In this document: positions 9,095-17,311 of the stretch, one piece after another
How the letters are laid out: each line of letters starts with the position of its first letter
Numbering within the stretch: the first letter of the stretch is position 1
NCBI GenBank assembly: GCA_900696495.1
Contig: CAADGI010000023.1
Coordinates: forward strand, 62,001 to 126,000
Length of the DNA: 64,000 nucleotides
Source: an uncultured Alphaproteobacteria bacterium
GTDB lineage: Bacteria > Pseudomonadota > Alphaproteobacteria > Micavibrionales > Micavibrionaceae
Direction: 5' to 3'
Notes under the pieces: model-generated
What the model was told of the DNA's origin: nothing
What the model saw: only the letters and a program-made list of their open reading frames with translations
The model's database searches: none
Made by a program: the position numbers and the translations under genes

Positions 9095-9956
9095 CCGGCC
9101 CGCGCTCTTTGGGCAGCGGCGAAAATTGCTCGACGTTACTCTCACCAGAAAGCGATTTCTGAATCTTGCGTTCGTAATGCTTGCGGTAACGGCTGCCGAT
9201 CATGTTGGTCTGCATCAGGATGCAGACATCGGTGGTGTTGAATTGCTCGTCGATCACGGCACCGTCGCCGATCGTCGCGCCGACACGCAAATATCCTTTA
9301 ATCAGCGGCGGCAGCTTGGCGAAGGCCCGCTTGCGGTCGATATCTTCCTTAGGGATGATGTTCATGTTGATGTAGCGGCCCTTGAGCGCCCGCGGGCGCA
9401 GATATTCCGGCGCCATGTGATAGTGGTGCAGGTAGGACAGCGGCGTCGAGATGTTCTTGATGTCGGTGCCGTGCAGGGACGCGCAGCCGAACAGCAGGTC
9501 GATTTTGTGATCGCTCATGTAATCGGCGATGCCCTGCCAGAGCAATTGCAGGACGGGGCGCGTGCGGTATTCGAGCATGACGCAGGAGCGCCCGAGCTCG
9601 AGCAGCGAGTGGCCGGAATTCAGGAGCGGGGAAATATCGAACTCGGTGCTGCTGTAGAAGCCGCCGAATTTCATCGCGAGCTCGCGGCGGAGCAGGCGGT
9701 AGGTGCCGACGATTTTCTCGCCGGCGGGGCGGCGCTCGTCGCTGACGACCAGGTGGTCGGCATATTTGTCGAACTCGTCGCGGTCGAGGCGCATCAGCGC
9801 CATTTCCTTGTCGGCCGTCGCCGCCATCTCTTCGTAGAACACGCGGTAACGCAGGCGCTGGGCCTCTTCGATCTCGCGCTCGTCGCGGGCGAGGCGAACG
9901 ATCACTTGCTGATCGGCGCCCGCATCATTCATGTCATCTGGCGTATTGTTTTGCAT
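9081..9956 (-). CDS. olsB: L-ornithine N-alpha-acyltransferase (GNAT fold)
   Basis: Transfers a 3-hydroxyacyl group from acyl carrier protein to the alpha-amino group of ornithine, the first step of ornithine-lipid synthesis. The 291-residue protein shows the OlsB/hemolysin-like acyltransferase pattern: AQRLRYRVFYEE near the N-terminus, DHLVV, VGTYRLLR, ELGRSCV, LLWQGIADY, LFGCASLHG, and PPLIKGYLRVGA near the C-terminus. It overlaps olsA, which would complete the lipid. Such phosphorus-free membrane lipids are often raised under phosphate limitation, but no Pho box was identified here. Confidence 0.88.
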   Translation of the reverse strand: MQNNTPDDMNDAGADQQVIVRLARDEREIEEAQRLRYRVFYEEMAATADKEMALMRLDRDEFDKYADHLVVSDERRPAGEKIVGTYRLLRRELAMKFGGFYSSTEFDISPLLNSGHSLLELGRSCVMLEYRTRPVLQLLWQGIADYMSDHKIDLLFGCASLHGTDIKNISTPLSYLHHYHMAPEYLRPRALKGRYINMNIIPKEDIDRKRAFAKLPPLIKGYLRVGATIGDGAVIDEQFNTTDVCILMQTNMIGSRYRKHYERKIQKSLSGESNVEQFSPLPKERGPDELI

Positions 9957-10016
9957 ATATTATTCCGTGCGGGGCATCGTAGTCTTTTAAAGGCATAAAT
10001 CAAGGCTAAATACGGG

Positions 10017-10043
10017 AATGGCGTCCCCGAGAGGATTTGAACC
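10017..10043. repeat. direct repeat of the tRNA-Arg(CCT) 3' end
   Basis: These 27 bases are identical to 10106-10132, which span the 3' end, encoded CCA and T-arm of the tRNA-Arg gene. Between the copies lies an 8+ bp GC-rich hairpin (about 10045-10061), a CTTTTTAAAAAG palindrome and a fragment resembling the T-arm in the opposite orientation (about 10078-10090). The layout resembles an attachment-site duplication or a small palindromic insertion at a tRNA 3' end. No integrase gene is nearby. Confidence 0.8.
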
Positions 10044-10107
10044 CCGCGCGGCTTTGCCGCGCTATCTTTTTAAAAAGGAGGTTCAAATTGGCGAAACCTT
10101 TATTAAA

Positions 10108-10184
10108 TGGCGTCCCCGAGAGGATTTGAACCTCCGGCCCCAGGTTTAGGAAACCTGTGCTCTATCCAGCTGAGCTACGGGGAC
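10108..10184 (-). tRNA. tRNA-Arg (anticodon CCT)
   Basis: On the minus strand the sequence folds as a standard cloverleaf: 7-bp acceptor stem GTCCCCG/CGGGGAC, D-arm GCTC/GAGC, anticodon stem CAGGT/ACCTG around loop TTCCTAA (anticodon CCT), T-arm GGAGG/CCTCT around TTCAAAT. Discriminator G is followed by an encoded CCA. Reads the rare arginine codon AGG. Confidence 0.95.
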
Positions 10185-10259
10185 ACAGGTTAGTAATAAG
10201 TAATAAGAGATAAGTAATAAGTAAATTCTTACAACTTACCACTTAAATCTTGCTGCTAA

Positions 10260-11459
10260 TTAATGGATGTAGAGGTGAACTTCGTTCGAGGACGCATCCG
10301 CGCTTTGCTTGTGCGAGAGGTCGATACGATCGAGCGGCAGGCCCATCTGGGTGAGGGTGCGCAGGACTTTCTCGGCGTTGCGGCGCGCCTTGGTGCTTTC
10401 GATCGCGACTTCGGCGGCGTTTCCATTGGCAGGGTGCACGGCGACGAGATCAAAGCGCGCATCGGGATAACGCTGCAGCGCCTCGTTGACGGCGACATAA
10501 ACAGGCTCTTCGTAATTGACGTTAGTCTGGTCGAACTTGATTTTTACCAGTGGACGCGGACCCGAGAGCGGCGCAGCCTGGCGGCCGTAGCTGCCATTGC
10601 CGCCCACCAGGCCGGGCGAACCGGCGGTGACAGGCATCGACGCGTCAGCCGAAGCGGGCGTCGCAACCGACGAGAACGGACGGTTGGAAAGCGATTTGCC
10701 GTAGAGGTCGCCGTTCGAAACGGCGAGGGCGAGCGTACGCAAATTGTTGCGCTCCGAACTCAGGTAAGTCGTCGTGCGCGTGATGTCGTCGTTCACGTTG
10801 TTGAGCAGGCGCTCGATAATCACCATCGTGTTGTTGACGCCGTCCTCGAGTTCGGAGAGGCGGACATGGTCTTCCTCGATCGCGCCCGACAGGCCGTAGG
10901 CGGCGCGGACGGCCTCGAGCAGGTATGACGCTTCGGAGGATGTCGTGGCGGCTTCGGCGGCGAGCTGGTTCAGCGTCGCGACGGACGAGCCGAGATTCTC
11001 GAGGCTGCTTTCGGCGAGGCTGACGCGCTTCAGGAGGCGCGGGTTGCCGGGCGTGGTGCCGGCCTGCAATTGCGTGTTGATCGTGGCCACGGCTGCGTAA
11101 TATTCGGCGGCCTTGCCTTCGCCCTCGCGCTGGAGCGCGTTGAGGTTGGCGGAAAGCATCGCGACCTTGCCCTGCAGCGTGTCGAGATCGGCCGAGAGGT
11201 CATTGACCTTCTGCGTGACGATGGTCGATGTCGGCTCGAAGTAGGTTTTGCCGCGCACCTGTTCGGGCGAGATGTCCTGCATCTGCGAAGGCTTGCTGTA
11301 GATCTGCGCCTTCAACTGGTCGTTCATCGGGTAGGCGTTGATCTCGATGGGCCTGGAGACAGGCTGCTGCGCATGCGCCAAAGAGGCCGTCAGGCCCGAG
11401 CAGGCCACAAGGCCCAGCGTCAGGGCGAAAACGTTCCGGAAGGTCATGTTTCTGGACAT
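10260..11459 (-). CDS. exported coiled-coil protein with divergent OmpA-like C-terminal domain
   Basis: A 399-residue protein with a signal peptide ending LAHAQ. Residues roughly 75-240 are rich in heptad-like Leu, Ala and Glu and probably form a coiled coil. A Gly/Ser/Pro-rich linker follows, and the last 95 residues resemble an OmpA/MotB-like fold (IKFDQTNVNY, FDLVAVHPANGNA, STKARRNAEKVLRTL, LPLDRIDL). The canonical peptidoglycan-binding Asp/Arg pair is not obvious. Likely periplasmic or outer-membrane tethered, with a possible envelope-structuring role. It lies between two tRNA-Arg genes and is divergent from the second. Function not recognised. Confidence 0.7.
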   Translation of the reverse strand: MSRNMTFRNVFALTLGLVACSGLTASLAHAQQPVSRPIEINAYPMNDQLKAQIYSKPSQMQDISPEQVRGKTYFEPTSTIVTQKVNDLSADLDTLQGKVAMLSANLNALQREGEGKAAEYYAAVATINTQLQAGTTPGNPRLLKRVSLAESSLENLGSSVATLNQLAAEAATTSSEASYLLEAVRAAYGLSGAIEEDHVRLSELEDGVNNTMVIIERLLNNVNDDITRTTTYLSSERNNLRTLALAVSNGDLYGKSLSNRPFSSVATPASADASMPVTAGSPGLVGGNGSYGRQAAPLSGPRPLVKIKFDQTNVNYEEPVYVAVNEALQRYPDARFDLVAVHPANGNAAEVAIESTKARRNAEKVLRTLTQMGLPLDRIDLSHKQSADASSNEVHLYIH

Positions 11460-11707
11460 CCTAAAAATTCAATACGTAATGGTTTTATATAATGCAGGGG
11501 ATTTGAAAGCTACTCGTCATAAAAGTCAACCCCTGCCAGCATCGCCTCTGTAAAAGGCGGAGTCAAGCGCCGTGAGCAGGGTTGTGCATAGATTTGTGTG
11601 AATCTTCAAAAGTTTGAGGCCAAATAAGGCCCTGCCGGATTGCTTGCATTCGCATTTTCTTTCAAGTATGGTCTGCTCCGCTTTAAGCCTTGTTTATAAA
11701 GCATCAT

Positions 11708-11783
11708 GCACCCGTAGCTCAACGGATAGAGCATCTGACTACGGATCAGAAGGTTTGGGGTTCGAATCCCTACGGGTGCGCCA
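11708..11783 (+). tRNA. tRNA-Arg (anticodon ACG)
   Basis: Cloverleaf with acceptor GCACCCG/CGGGTGC, D-arm GCTC/GAGC, anticodon stem TCTGA/TCAGA around loop CTACGGA (anticodon ACG, normally edited to ICG), and T-arm TGGGG/CCCTA around TTCGAAT. Discriminator G and CCA are encoded. Reads the CGN arginine codons. Confidence 0.95.
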
Positions 11784-11907
11784 TTTTCCTAAATCAAGTC
11801 AGCGAGGCCGCCCTCAATCCTTAACGACCATAACCATTCCTTAATGCTACCTTAATTTTTTTATGAAACCATGAATCTCTTTGGCGGTAATCGTAAGGAG
11901 AAGAACA

Positions 11908-12720
11908 ATGGCTGATAATGATATAGGCGGTATGTTTGGCCGTGCACTTGGTAATTTAAAGGATAGCGTTGTAGAGGGTACAAAACGCAAGGCACAAGAA
12001 ACGGTAGACCAGAAAACGAGGGAGGCGCAGGAAGCCGCGAAACGCAAGGCAATGGAGAAAAGCGGCATTACTGACCAGAATTTGCGCGACGCGCAGGACC
12101 CGGTCGGCGCGGCACAGCGTAAGCTGGAGGAGAAAACGCGCGAAGCCGGACAGGCGGGCCAGCGCAAAATCAACGAAGGCATGGGAAATGTAGAGCGCGG
12201 CGTCGGCAATAAGATCGATGAAACGACTGGTAAAGCAACTCAGGAAGTTCAAAAAGGCGTGAAAGGCGCACAGCCAGGCGCCATGACCCTGGAAGAGAGA
12301 GAACGCGCTATTCAGGAGGAGGTTGAGCGGAAGGCTGCAATCAACAGAAATACACCTCGCGGCCCAAGCGAACTGCATTTGAAAGAGCAAGCGGCGCAGG
12401 AAGAACTGACCAGGAAACTTGAAGCGGCCAAGGAAGAGGCTAAAAGAAATCCGCCTCCCATGAGCGAAGCAGAAAGAAAAGCGATCGAAGAGCAGCAGAA
12501 ATACATGAAGCCGAAAGGCATTCCGCAATCCTTTGAGGGGACGCCAACGACACCATCGGGGGCAATACCGATTTCCTATGAAGGCGATGGCGGGCTTGGC
12601 ACTCTCAATCCGCAATCAAAGGGCGATCTGTCCGGTGAGTACGGAAAGGCGCTCGGCCTGAACCAGGATGAACCGGCAGCTGTGCCTTCGGCCAAGCCCG
12701 GGCAGACGTTTAAAATCTGA
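11908..12720 (+). CDS. hydrophilic LEA-like repeat protein
   Basis: A 270-residue, highly charged protein without a signal peptide or membrane segment. The first 130 residues repeat an amphipathic pattern of about 11 residues rich in Lys, Glu, Ala and Gln (KRKAQETVDQKTREAQEAAK, then KLEEKTREAGQAGQRK, and further related blocks). This resembles group 3 late-embryogenesis-abundant proteins and apolipoprotein-like helices. The C-terminal third is Pro/Gly-rich and probably disordered. The ATG is chosen for the AAGGAG site 9 bases upstream; an in-frame TTG at 11881 is less likely. A desiccation or stress protective role is inference by composition only. Confidence 0.7.
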   Translation: MADNDIGGMFGRALGNLKDSVVEGTKRKAQETVDQKTREAQEAAKRKAMEKSGITDQNLRDAQDPVGAAQRKLEEKTREAGQAGQRKINEGMGNVERGVGNKIDETTGKATQEVQKGVKGAQPGAMTLEERERAIQEEVERKAAINRNTPRGPSELHLKEQAAQEELTRKLEAAKEEAKRNPPPMSEAERKAIEEQQKYMKPKGIPQSFEGTPTTPSGAIPISYEGDGGLGTLNPQSKGDLSGEYGKALGLNQDEPAAVPSAKPGQTFKI

Positions 12721-12730
12721 GGGCGGCGGC

Positions 12731-13798
12731 TTACTGCACCTTTATTGCGCGCAAATTGGCGCCGTCGCACCAGATTATGCCGTCGGTCGGATCATAATCC
12801 CTCTCTGCTTCTGAAGCGCATGCGCCGTAACTGACGCAGGCCCGCCCGCCCTCGTAAAGGATCTCTACCTCGGCGGCCGACAGGGCGCGGTTATAGATAC
12901 GCACATCGTCGATTTTCCCGAGGAAAGGGTGATTGCCGCCGCTGCTGGCGCCAATGGCTGCATGTGTTGATGTCGAGACGGAGTCGAAAGTCGCGGAAAT
13001 GGTGTCGGATGTAACCAGGGCGCCATTGACATACGTGTTATGCTTGCTGGCCGGGCGGTCGACGACCACCATGACATGCGTCTAGGCATTCAGGATCGGG
13101 CTGGCGCTGACAAGGGACGTATTGACCTCGTCGCCATCGCCGATATAGGTGGTCCAGCTGCCGGAGCCGAATTCCATGTCGTAACCTCTGCAGGTTGCGC
13201 ATCCTCCTCCCTTGTTCCATGGCATGTCATAACTTCCTGCCGATCCCGTGGCGTAAACCCACAGGCCATAGCTGAATGAACCGGTGCCGAAATCAAGGCT
13301 GCCGTCCGCCGGGTCGCCTATGGCCACGCGGTCGTGCGTCGGGTCCGACCCGGTGTTGCCGCTGAAATCGAGCGCGTTGTTGAACTGGCCGGTCGTTGGC
13401 GTCGGGCTGTTGACATAGGTGCCGTCATTGCCGCTCGACGATGAATCGACTGCCGTGGGCCCGGCGCCTTCATTGAGCTTCCAGTGTCCGACGAGACCGT
13501 CCTCAAGGCAATTAACTCTCCTGTATTGCCCGGTGGCATCACAATATTTGTAAGCTTTCAAGGTCGCGTCCCATTCGCGGCTGGCGATCGGCGAACAGGC
13601 TCCGAAGCTGGTGCCGCTTAGCTCGATCACGTCCCAGTTCGTGCCGTCGCAAAGTTTGTATTCGGATGTACCGGAAAACCATTCGAGGGTTCCGGCGACG
13701 GCCGCGGGCGACGTGCAGTCGGCGAACGCCGCAGTCGCGCAAAAGAGCATGAGAGCGGTAAGGCAGGTGAGAAAAGCGGTGTAAATCACAAGATGCAT
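12731..13798 (-). pseudogene. secreted LamG-domain protein interrupted by an in-frame amber codon
   Basis: The reading frame starts with a signal peptide (FCATAAFADC), continues through a Cys-rich region with repeated Trp/Cys motifs, and enters a concanavalin-like LamG domain (GLVGHWKLNEGAG, ALDFSGNTG, RVAIGDPADGSLDF). At codon 239 (13082-13084) a TAG occurs. Beyond it the same frame continues the LamG fold without shift (THVMVVVDRP, NTYVNGALV, GKIDDVRIYNRALSAAEVEILY), ending at 12731. LamG domains usually carry Trp at this spot (W-T-H-V), so a single TGG to TAG change explains the break. It could be a recent pseudogene, a sequencing error or a readthrough gene. Likely surface carbohydrate or adhesion role when intact. 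Confidence 0.8.
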
Positions 13799-13865
13799 TT
13801 TTTAGCCGTTCCTGTGCCGTCGGGTAGAACCGCGGCTATAGTATGATTGTTTCCGCGTTGTTGAA

Positions 13866-13881
13866 AGGCATTTGCAATGCA
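13866..13881 (+). promoter_or_regulatory. possible sigma-54 promoter upstream of glnII
   Basis: AGGCATTTGCAATGCA preserves the essential GG-N10-GC core and matches 9 of 12 specified positions of the sigma-54 -24/-12 consensus. It lies about 110 bases before the glnII ATG. Nitrogen-regulated glnII genes in rhizobia are NtrC/sigma-54 dependent, which makes the position plausible. The site is also a short palindrome, so another regulator is possible. Confidence 0.35.
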
Positions 13882-13931
13882 ATCTTCCCGGCATGGAAAA
13901 ATAACGCGTTTTTCCCTTGCAAAAACCACTG

Positions 13932-13978
13932 AAAGGGTTAGCGTGTTTGATATTATCACAAATTCACCCTAACCCTTT
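13932..13978 (+). promoter_or_regulatory. leader stem-loop next to the glnII ribosome site
   Basis: A perfect 10-base inverted repeat (AAAGGGTTAG at 13932-13941, its complement at 13969-13978) would form a stem closing a 27-base loop. The stem ends just before the AGGAGG ribosome site of glnII. The loop holds a second palindrome, TGATATTATCA. It could modulate translation or be an operator; no known riboswitch class was recognised. Confidence 0.4.
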
Positions 13979-13991
13979 TAGGAGGACAGGA

Positions 13992-15101
13992 ATGTCGTTT
14001 GGACTAGCAGAATATATCTGGCTGGATGGGGCAACGCCTACCCGTTATATGCGCTCGAAAGCAAAGGCCGTGAAAGTCGGCAACAACCCGAAAATCGATG
14101 ATTTCCCCGAGTGGAGCTTCGACGGCTCATCGACCGAGCAGGCCACCGGCCACGACTCGGATTGCATCCTGAAGCCCGCGCACTTCATCGCGGACCCCGT
14201 CCGCGGGGAGGGCAACTGGCTCGTGATGTGCGAAGTCATGAATCCCGACGGCACGCCGCATGAATCGAACTCGCGCGCGCAACTCCGCGCGGTTCTCGAT
14301 GCCGGCGCCGCGAAGCAGGACCCCTGGTGCGGGTTCGAACAGGAATACACGCTCTTCAAAGGCCGTCAGCCTTTGGGCTGGCCCGAGCATGGCTTCCCCC
14401 GCCCGCAAGGCCCGTTCTATTGCGGCGTCGGCGCGGATGAAGTTTTCGGCCGCGATGTCGTCGAAAAACACGCGAAGCTCGCACTGCAGACCGGCATGTT
14501 GTTCTACGGCATCAACGCCGAAGTCATGCCCGGTCAGTGGGAATTCCAGATCGGTTATCGCGGCGACAGCAAGGAAGATGCAGGCGCGATGAAGATGTGC
14601 GACGAAACCTGGCTGACGCGCTGGCTGCTCTGCCGCGTGGCGGAAGATTTCGGCGTGATCGTTTCCTTTGACGTCAAACCCGTCAAAGGCGACTGGAACG
14701 GCACCGGCATGCACACCAACTTCTCGACGAAGGACACCCGCGACCCCGCCAAGGGCAAGGCAGCGATCAAGGCCGCCACGGATGCGCTTTCGAAGAAGCA
14801 CGCCGAGCACATCAAGCTGTACGGCGCGAACAACCATGAACGCCTGACCGGCAAGCACGAGACCTGCGACATCAACACCTTCCGTGTTGGCGACGCGGAC
14901 CGCGGCTGCTCGATCCGCATCCCGAAGCCCGTCGCCCTGAAAGGCTATGGTTACTTCGAGGACCGCCGCCCCGGCGCGAACGCCGATCCGTACCTGGTCA
15001 CGGCGCGCCTGTGCACGACCGTATGCGGCATTCCGGAGTCCGTGATGAAATTCACGAGCTGGCCCCGCCAGGACAGCAAAATCGCTGTCGCGGCTGAATA
15101 G
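13992..15101 (+). CDS. glnII: type II (eukaryote-like) glutamine synthetase
   Basis: ATP-dependent ligation of ammonia to glutamate; cytoplasmic, probably octa- or decameric. At 369 residues it is far shorter than the approximately 470-residue GSI. It carries GSII motifs in order: EWSFDGSST, GFEQEYTLF, INAEVMPGQWEFQIG, GDWNGTGMHTNFST, NNHERLTGKHET and the arginine-containing SIRIPKPV. No adenylylation loop of the GSI type is present. The ATG at 13992 follows an AGGAGG site at ideal spacing, so the longer upstream reading is rejected. A strong terminator follows. It is monocistronic and perhaps nitrogen-regulated through the sites described upstream. Confidence 0.95.
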   Translation: MSFGLAEYIWLDGATPTRYMRSKAKAVKVGNNPKIDDFPEWSFDGSSTEQATGHDSDCILKPAHFIADPVRGEGNWLVMCEVMNPDGTPHESNSRAQLRAVLDAGAAKQDPWCGFEQEYTLFKGRQPLGWPEHGFPRPQGPFYCGVGADEVFGRDVVEKHAKLALQTGMLFYGINAEVMPGQWEFQIGYRGDSKEDAGAMKMCDETWLTRWLLCRVAEDFGVIVSFDVKPVKGDWNGTGMHTNFSTKDTRDPAKGKAAIKAATDALSKKHAEHIKLYGANNHERLTGKHETCDINTFRVGDADRGCSIRIPKPVALKGYGYFEDRRPGANADPYLVTARLCTTVCGIPESVMKFTSWPRQDSKIAVAAE

Positions 15102-15122
15102 CTATAAGTAAACAATTCAATG

Positions 15123-15150
15123 AAAAGAGCGCCTTACGGGCGCTCTTTTT
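15123..15150 (+). terminator. rho-independent terminator after glnII
   Basis: Stem AGAGCGCC/GGCGCTCT with a five-base loop, flanked by A-rich sequence upstream and a T5 run downstream, 20 bases after the glnII stop. Confidence 0.9.
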
Positions 15151-15326
15151 GCTTTGGTGTGAATCTTGCAAAATCACAACCGCCTTATTCTCTTTTGTTC
15201 CAGCCGCTTAAAAGATAAAATTAAATAAGGGCTTCCTGCGTTATGAAAACCTAACATATTCAATTTGTTAACTTTTTGGGATTAGTCTGAAATGACATTA
15301 TTGGATTCATTCTGATTCAAGCTCCT

Positions 15327-17276
15327 ATGACGCCTGAGAATAAAGACACAAAAAAGAACAAGCTCAACCTGACGATAGAAAGTCTGGAAATGGAGCTTAT
15401 GGACCCGGACAGCAAGGCGAAAAAAGCTGCCGCGTCGAAGGCTGCCGCCGATTCAGCGGCTAAAAAATCAGAGGCGATGTCAGGCACGGACGCCAATCTG
15501 CCTGTTCAATACCGCAATCCCGGTGACCAGCCGCGCGCATTGAAAACTTATTCTTCAGGTCTCCAGCAGGCGGAAGAGTCTGACAGCGAAGTCCGTAAAA
15601 AAGGCCGCATGGGCGACCGCATGGTCGCGCAGGGGCTCATCACTGAATCGCAATTGAATGTCGCGCTCCAGGAAAAGAAAATCAGCGGCAAGATGCTCGG
15701 CGAAATCCTGGTTGAGCTTGGTTTCATCACCGAAGAGGTGCTGACGCGCTTCCTCGCGGAATCATCCGGTTTCGAACTGTTCGATCCCAAGCACACGATC
15801 GTCGACGGCGATGCGCTTTCGCTGCTCGAAAAGAAGGTCGCGCTGAAATACAATATGCTGCCGATTTCAAAAAGCGGCAACGAAGTGCGCGTCGCGATGG
15901 CCGACCCCTATGACGTGGTCGCGCTGGATACCCTCCGCAGGTTTTTGCCCAAGGGCGCACAGATCAAGCCGCTTGTCACGACGGCCAAGACGCTGGCCGA
16001 GGCTATCGACGCCGCTTATGGTTACGCCAGTTCGATCAACGGGATTTTAAAGGAGCTGGAAGAGTATAAGGACGACAAGGATGTCGCCAGCCTCAATGAA
16101 AACGAAGCCTATTCGCACCCCATCGTCCGGCTTGTGAATGCGTTGCTGTTCGAAGCCGTGAAGATGGGGGCGAGCGACCTGCACTTCGAACCCGAAGAGA
16201 ATTTCGTGCGTCTTCGCTATCGTCTCGACGGCGAGATGTTCACCGCGCAGATCCTGCACAAGCAGCACTGGAGCGGTATTTCGCAGCGTATCAAGATCAT
16301 GTCGCAGATGAACATCGCCGACAAGATGAGCGCGCAGGACGGGCGGTTCGGCATGGATGTCGCCGGCCGCGTCGCCGATTTCCGGGTTTCATCGCTGCCG
16401 ACGGTTCACGGCGAAAACATCGTTCTCCGCGTTCTAGACAAGAGCGCCAGCATCATGCCGCTCGCCAAGCTGGGCTTCAGCGAGCACAACATGAACCTGA
16501 TCAAGCGCTCGCAGGAAAAACCCGAAGGCATCATCATCGTCACCGGCCCGACGGGCTCCGGTAAGACGACATCGCTGTATTCGATGCTGAATGAAATCAA
16601 CACGGTCGACGTCAACATCCAGACGCTGGAAGACCCGGTCGAATATTCGCTCGGCATGATCCGCCAGACCCACGTGCGCGAAGGCGTGCTGGAATTCGCG
16701 GAAGGTATCAAGGCCCTGCTGCGTCAGGACCCGGACATCATCTTCATCGGCGAAATCCGCGACGGCGAAACGGCGAACATGGCCCTCAAGGCCGCCATGA
16801 CCGGTCACCAGGTTTATACGACGCTTCACACCAATGACTCGTTCGGCGCCATTCCGCGCCTGATCGACCTCGGCATGAAGCCGGGCATGATCGCCGGCGC
16901 GATCATTTCCGTATTCGCCCAGCGCCTGACACGGGTTCTGTGCCATAACTGCAAGGCGGCTTATACCCCGGACGAGGATGAATGCAGGATTTTAGGCGTT
17001 GAGCCTTCAAAAGCGCCGCAGATTTACAAAGCCAAGCAGGGCGGATGCGACATGTGCGGCGGGCAGGGATACAAGGGGCGTATTGCCGTCGCCGAGATTC
17101 TTTTCTTCGACGACGAACTGGATCTTTTGCTGGCGCGGGGCGAATCAAAGGCCGACCTGAAGGCACTGGCCGTGAAAAAAGGCTTTAAAAGCATGAAAGA
17201 CGATGGCATTCTTAAGGTGCTTGAGGGAATCACCGACCTCCAGGCGCTCTCCAAGGTTGTCGATATTCATAAATAA
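15327..17276 (+). CDS. type IV pilus extension ATPase, PilB/MshE (GspE) family
   Basis: Cytoplasmic hexameric ATPase that powers pilin polymerisation. The 649-residue protein has a charged, low-complexity N-terminus (1-90), then a MshEN/GspE N-domain (about 92-235; GDRMVAQGLIT, LGEILVELGFI). The catalytic domain has Walker [10 protein letters not shown] at 407-415, an Asp box, Walker B (DPDIIFIGEIRD) and the His box. CHNC and CDMC pairs near residues 535-576 form the zinc-binding subdomain typical of extension rather than retraction motors. First gene of the pilus locus, with the platform protein 36 bases downstream. Confidence 0.92.
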   Translation: MTPENKDTKKNKLNLTIESLEMELMDPDSKAKKAAASKAAADSAAKKSEAMSGTDANLPVQYRNPGDQPRALKTYSSGLQQAEESDSEVRKKGRMGDRMVAQGLITESQLNVALQEKKISGKMLGEILVELGFITEEVLTRFLAESSGFELFDPKHTIVDGDALSLLEKKVALKYNMLPISKSGNEVRVAMADPYDVVALDTLRRFLPKGAQIKPLVTTAKTLAEAIDAAYGYASSINGILKELEEYKDDKDVASLNENEAYSHPIVRLVNALLFEAVKMGASDLHFEPEENFVRLRYRLDGEMFTAQILHKQHWSGISQRIKIMSQMNIADKMSAQDGRFGMDVAGRVADFRVSSLPTVHGENIVLRVLDKSASIMPLAKLGFSEHNMNLIKRSQEKPEGIIIVTGPTGSGKTTSLYSMLNEINTVDVNIQTLEDPVEYSLGMIRQTHVREGVLEFAEGIKALLRQDPDIIFIGEIRDGETANMALKAAMTGHQVYTTLHTNDSFGAIPRLIDLGMKPGMIAGAIISVFAQRLTRVLCHNCKAAYTPDEDECRILGVEPSKAPQIYKAKQGGCDMCGGQGYKGRIAVAEILFFDDELDLLLARGESKADLKALAVKKGFKSMKDDGILKVLEGITDLQALSKVVDIHK

Positions 17277-17311
17277 CCTTAAAACTCCGCCCGTCCTTCT
17301 GATCAAGAGTC

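Noticed and set aside
9069-9998. 309-codon frame antisense to olsB
   Set aside because: olsB has unmistakable family motifs; the opposite frame is Asp/Arg/His-rich with no motif.
10195-10232. Short AGTAATAAG repeats after tRNA-Arg as a possible CRISPR or microsatellite array
   Set aside because: Only a few degenerate 8-9 base units without spacers; simple AT-rich sequence.
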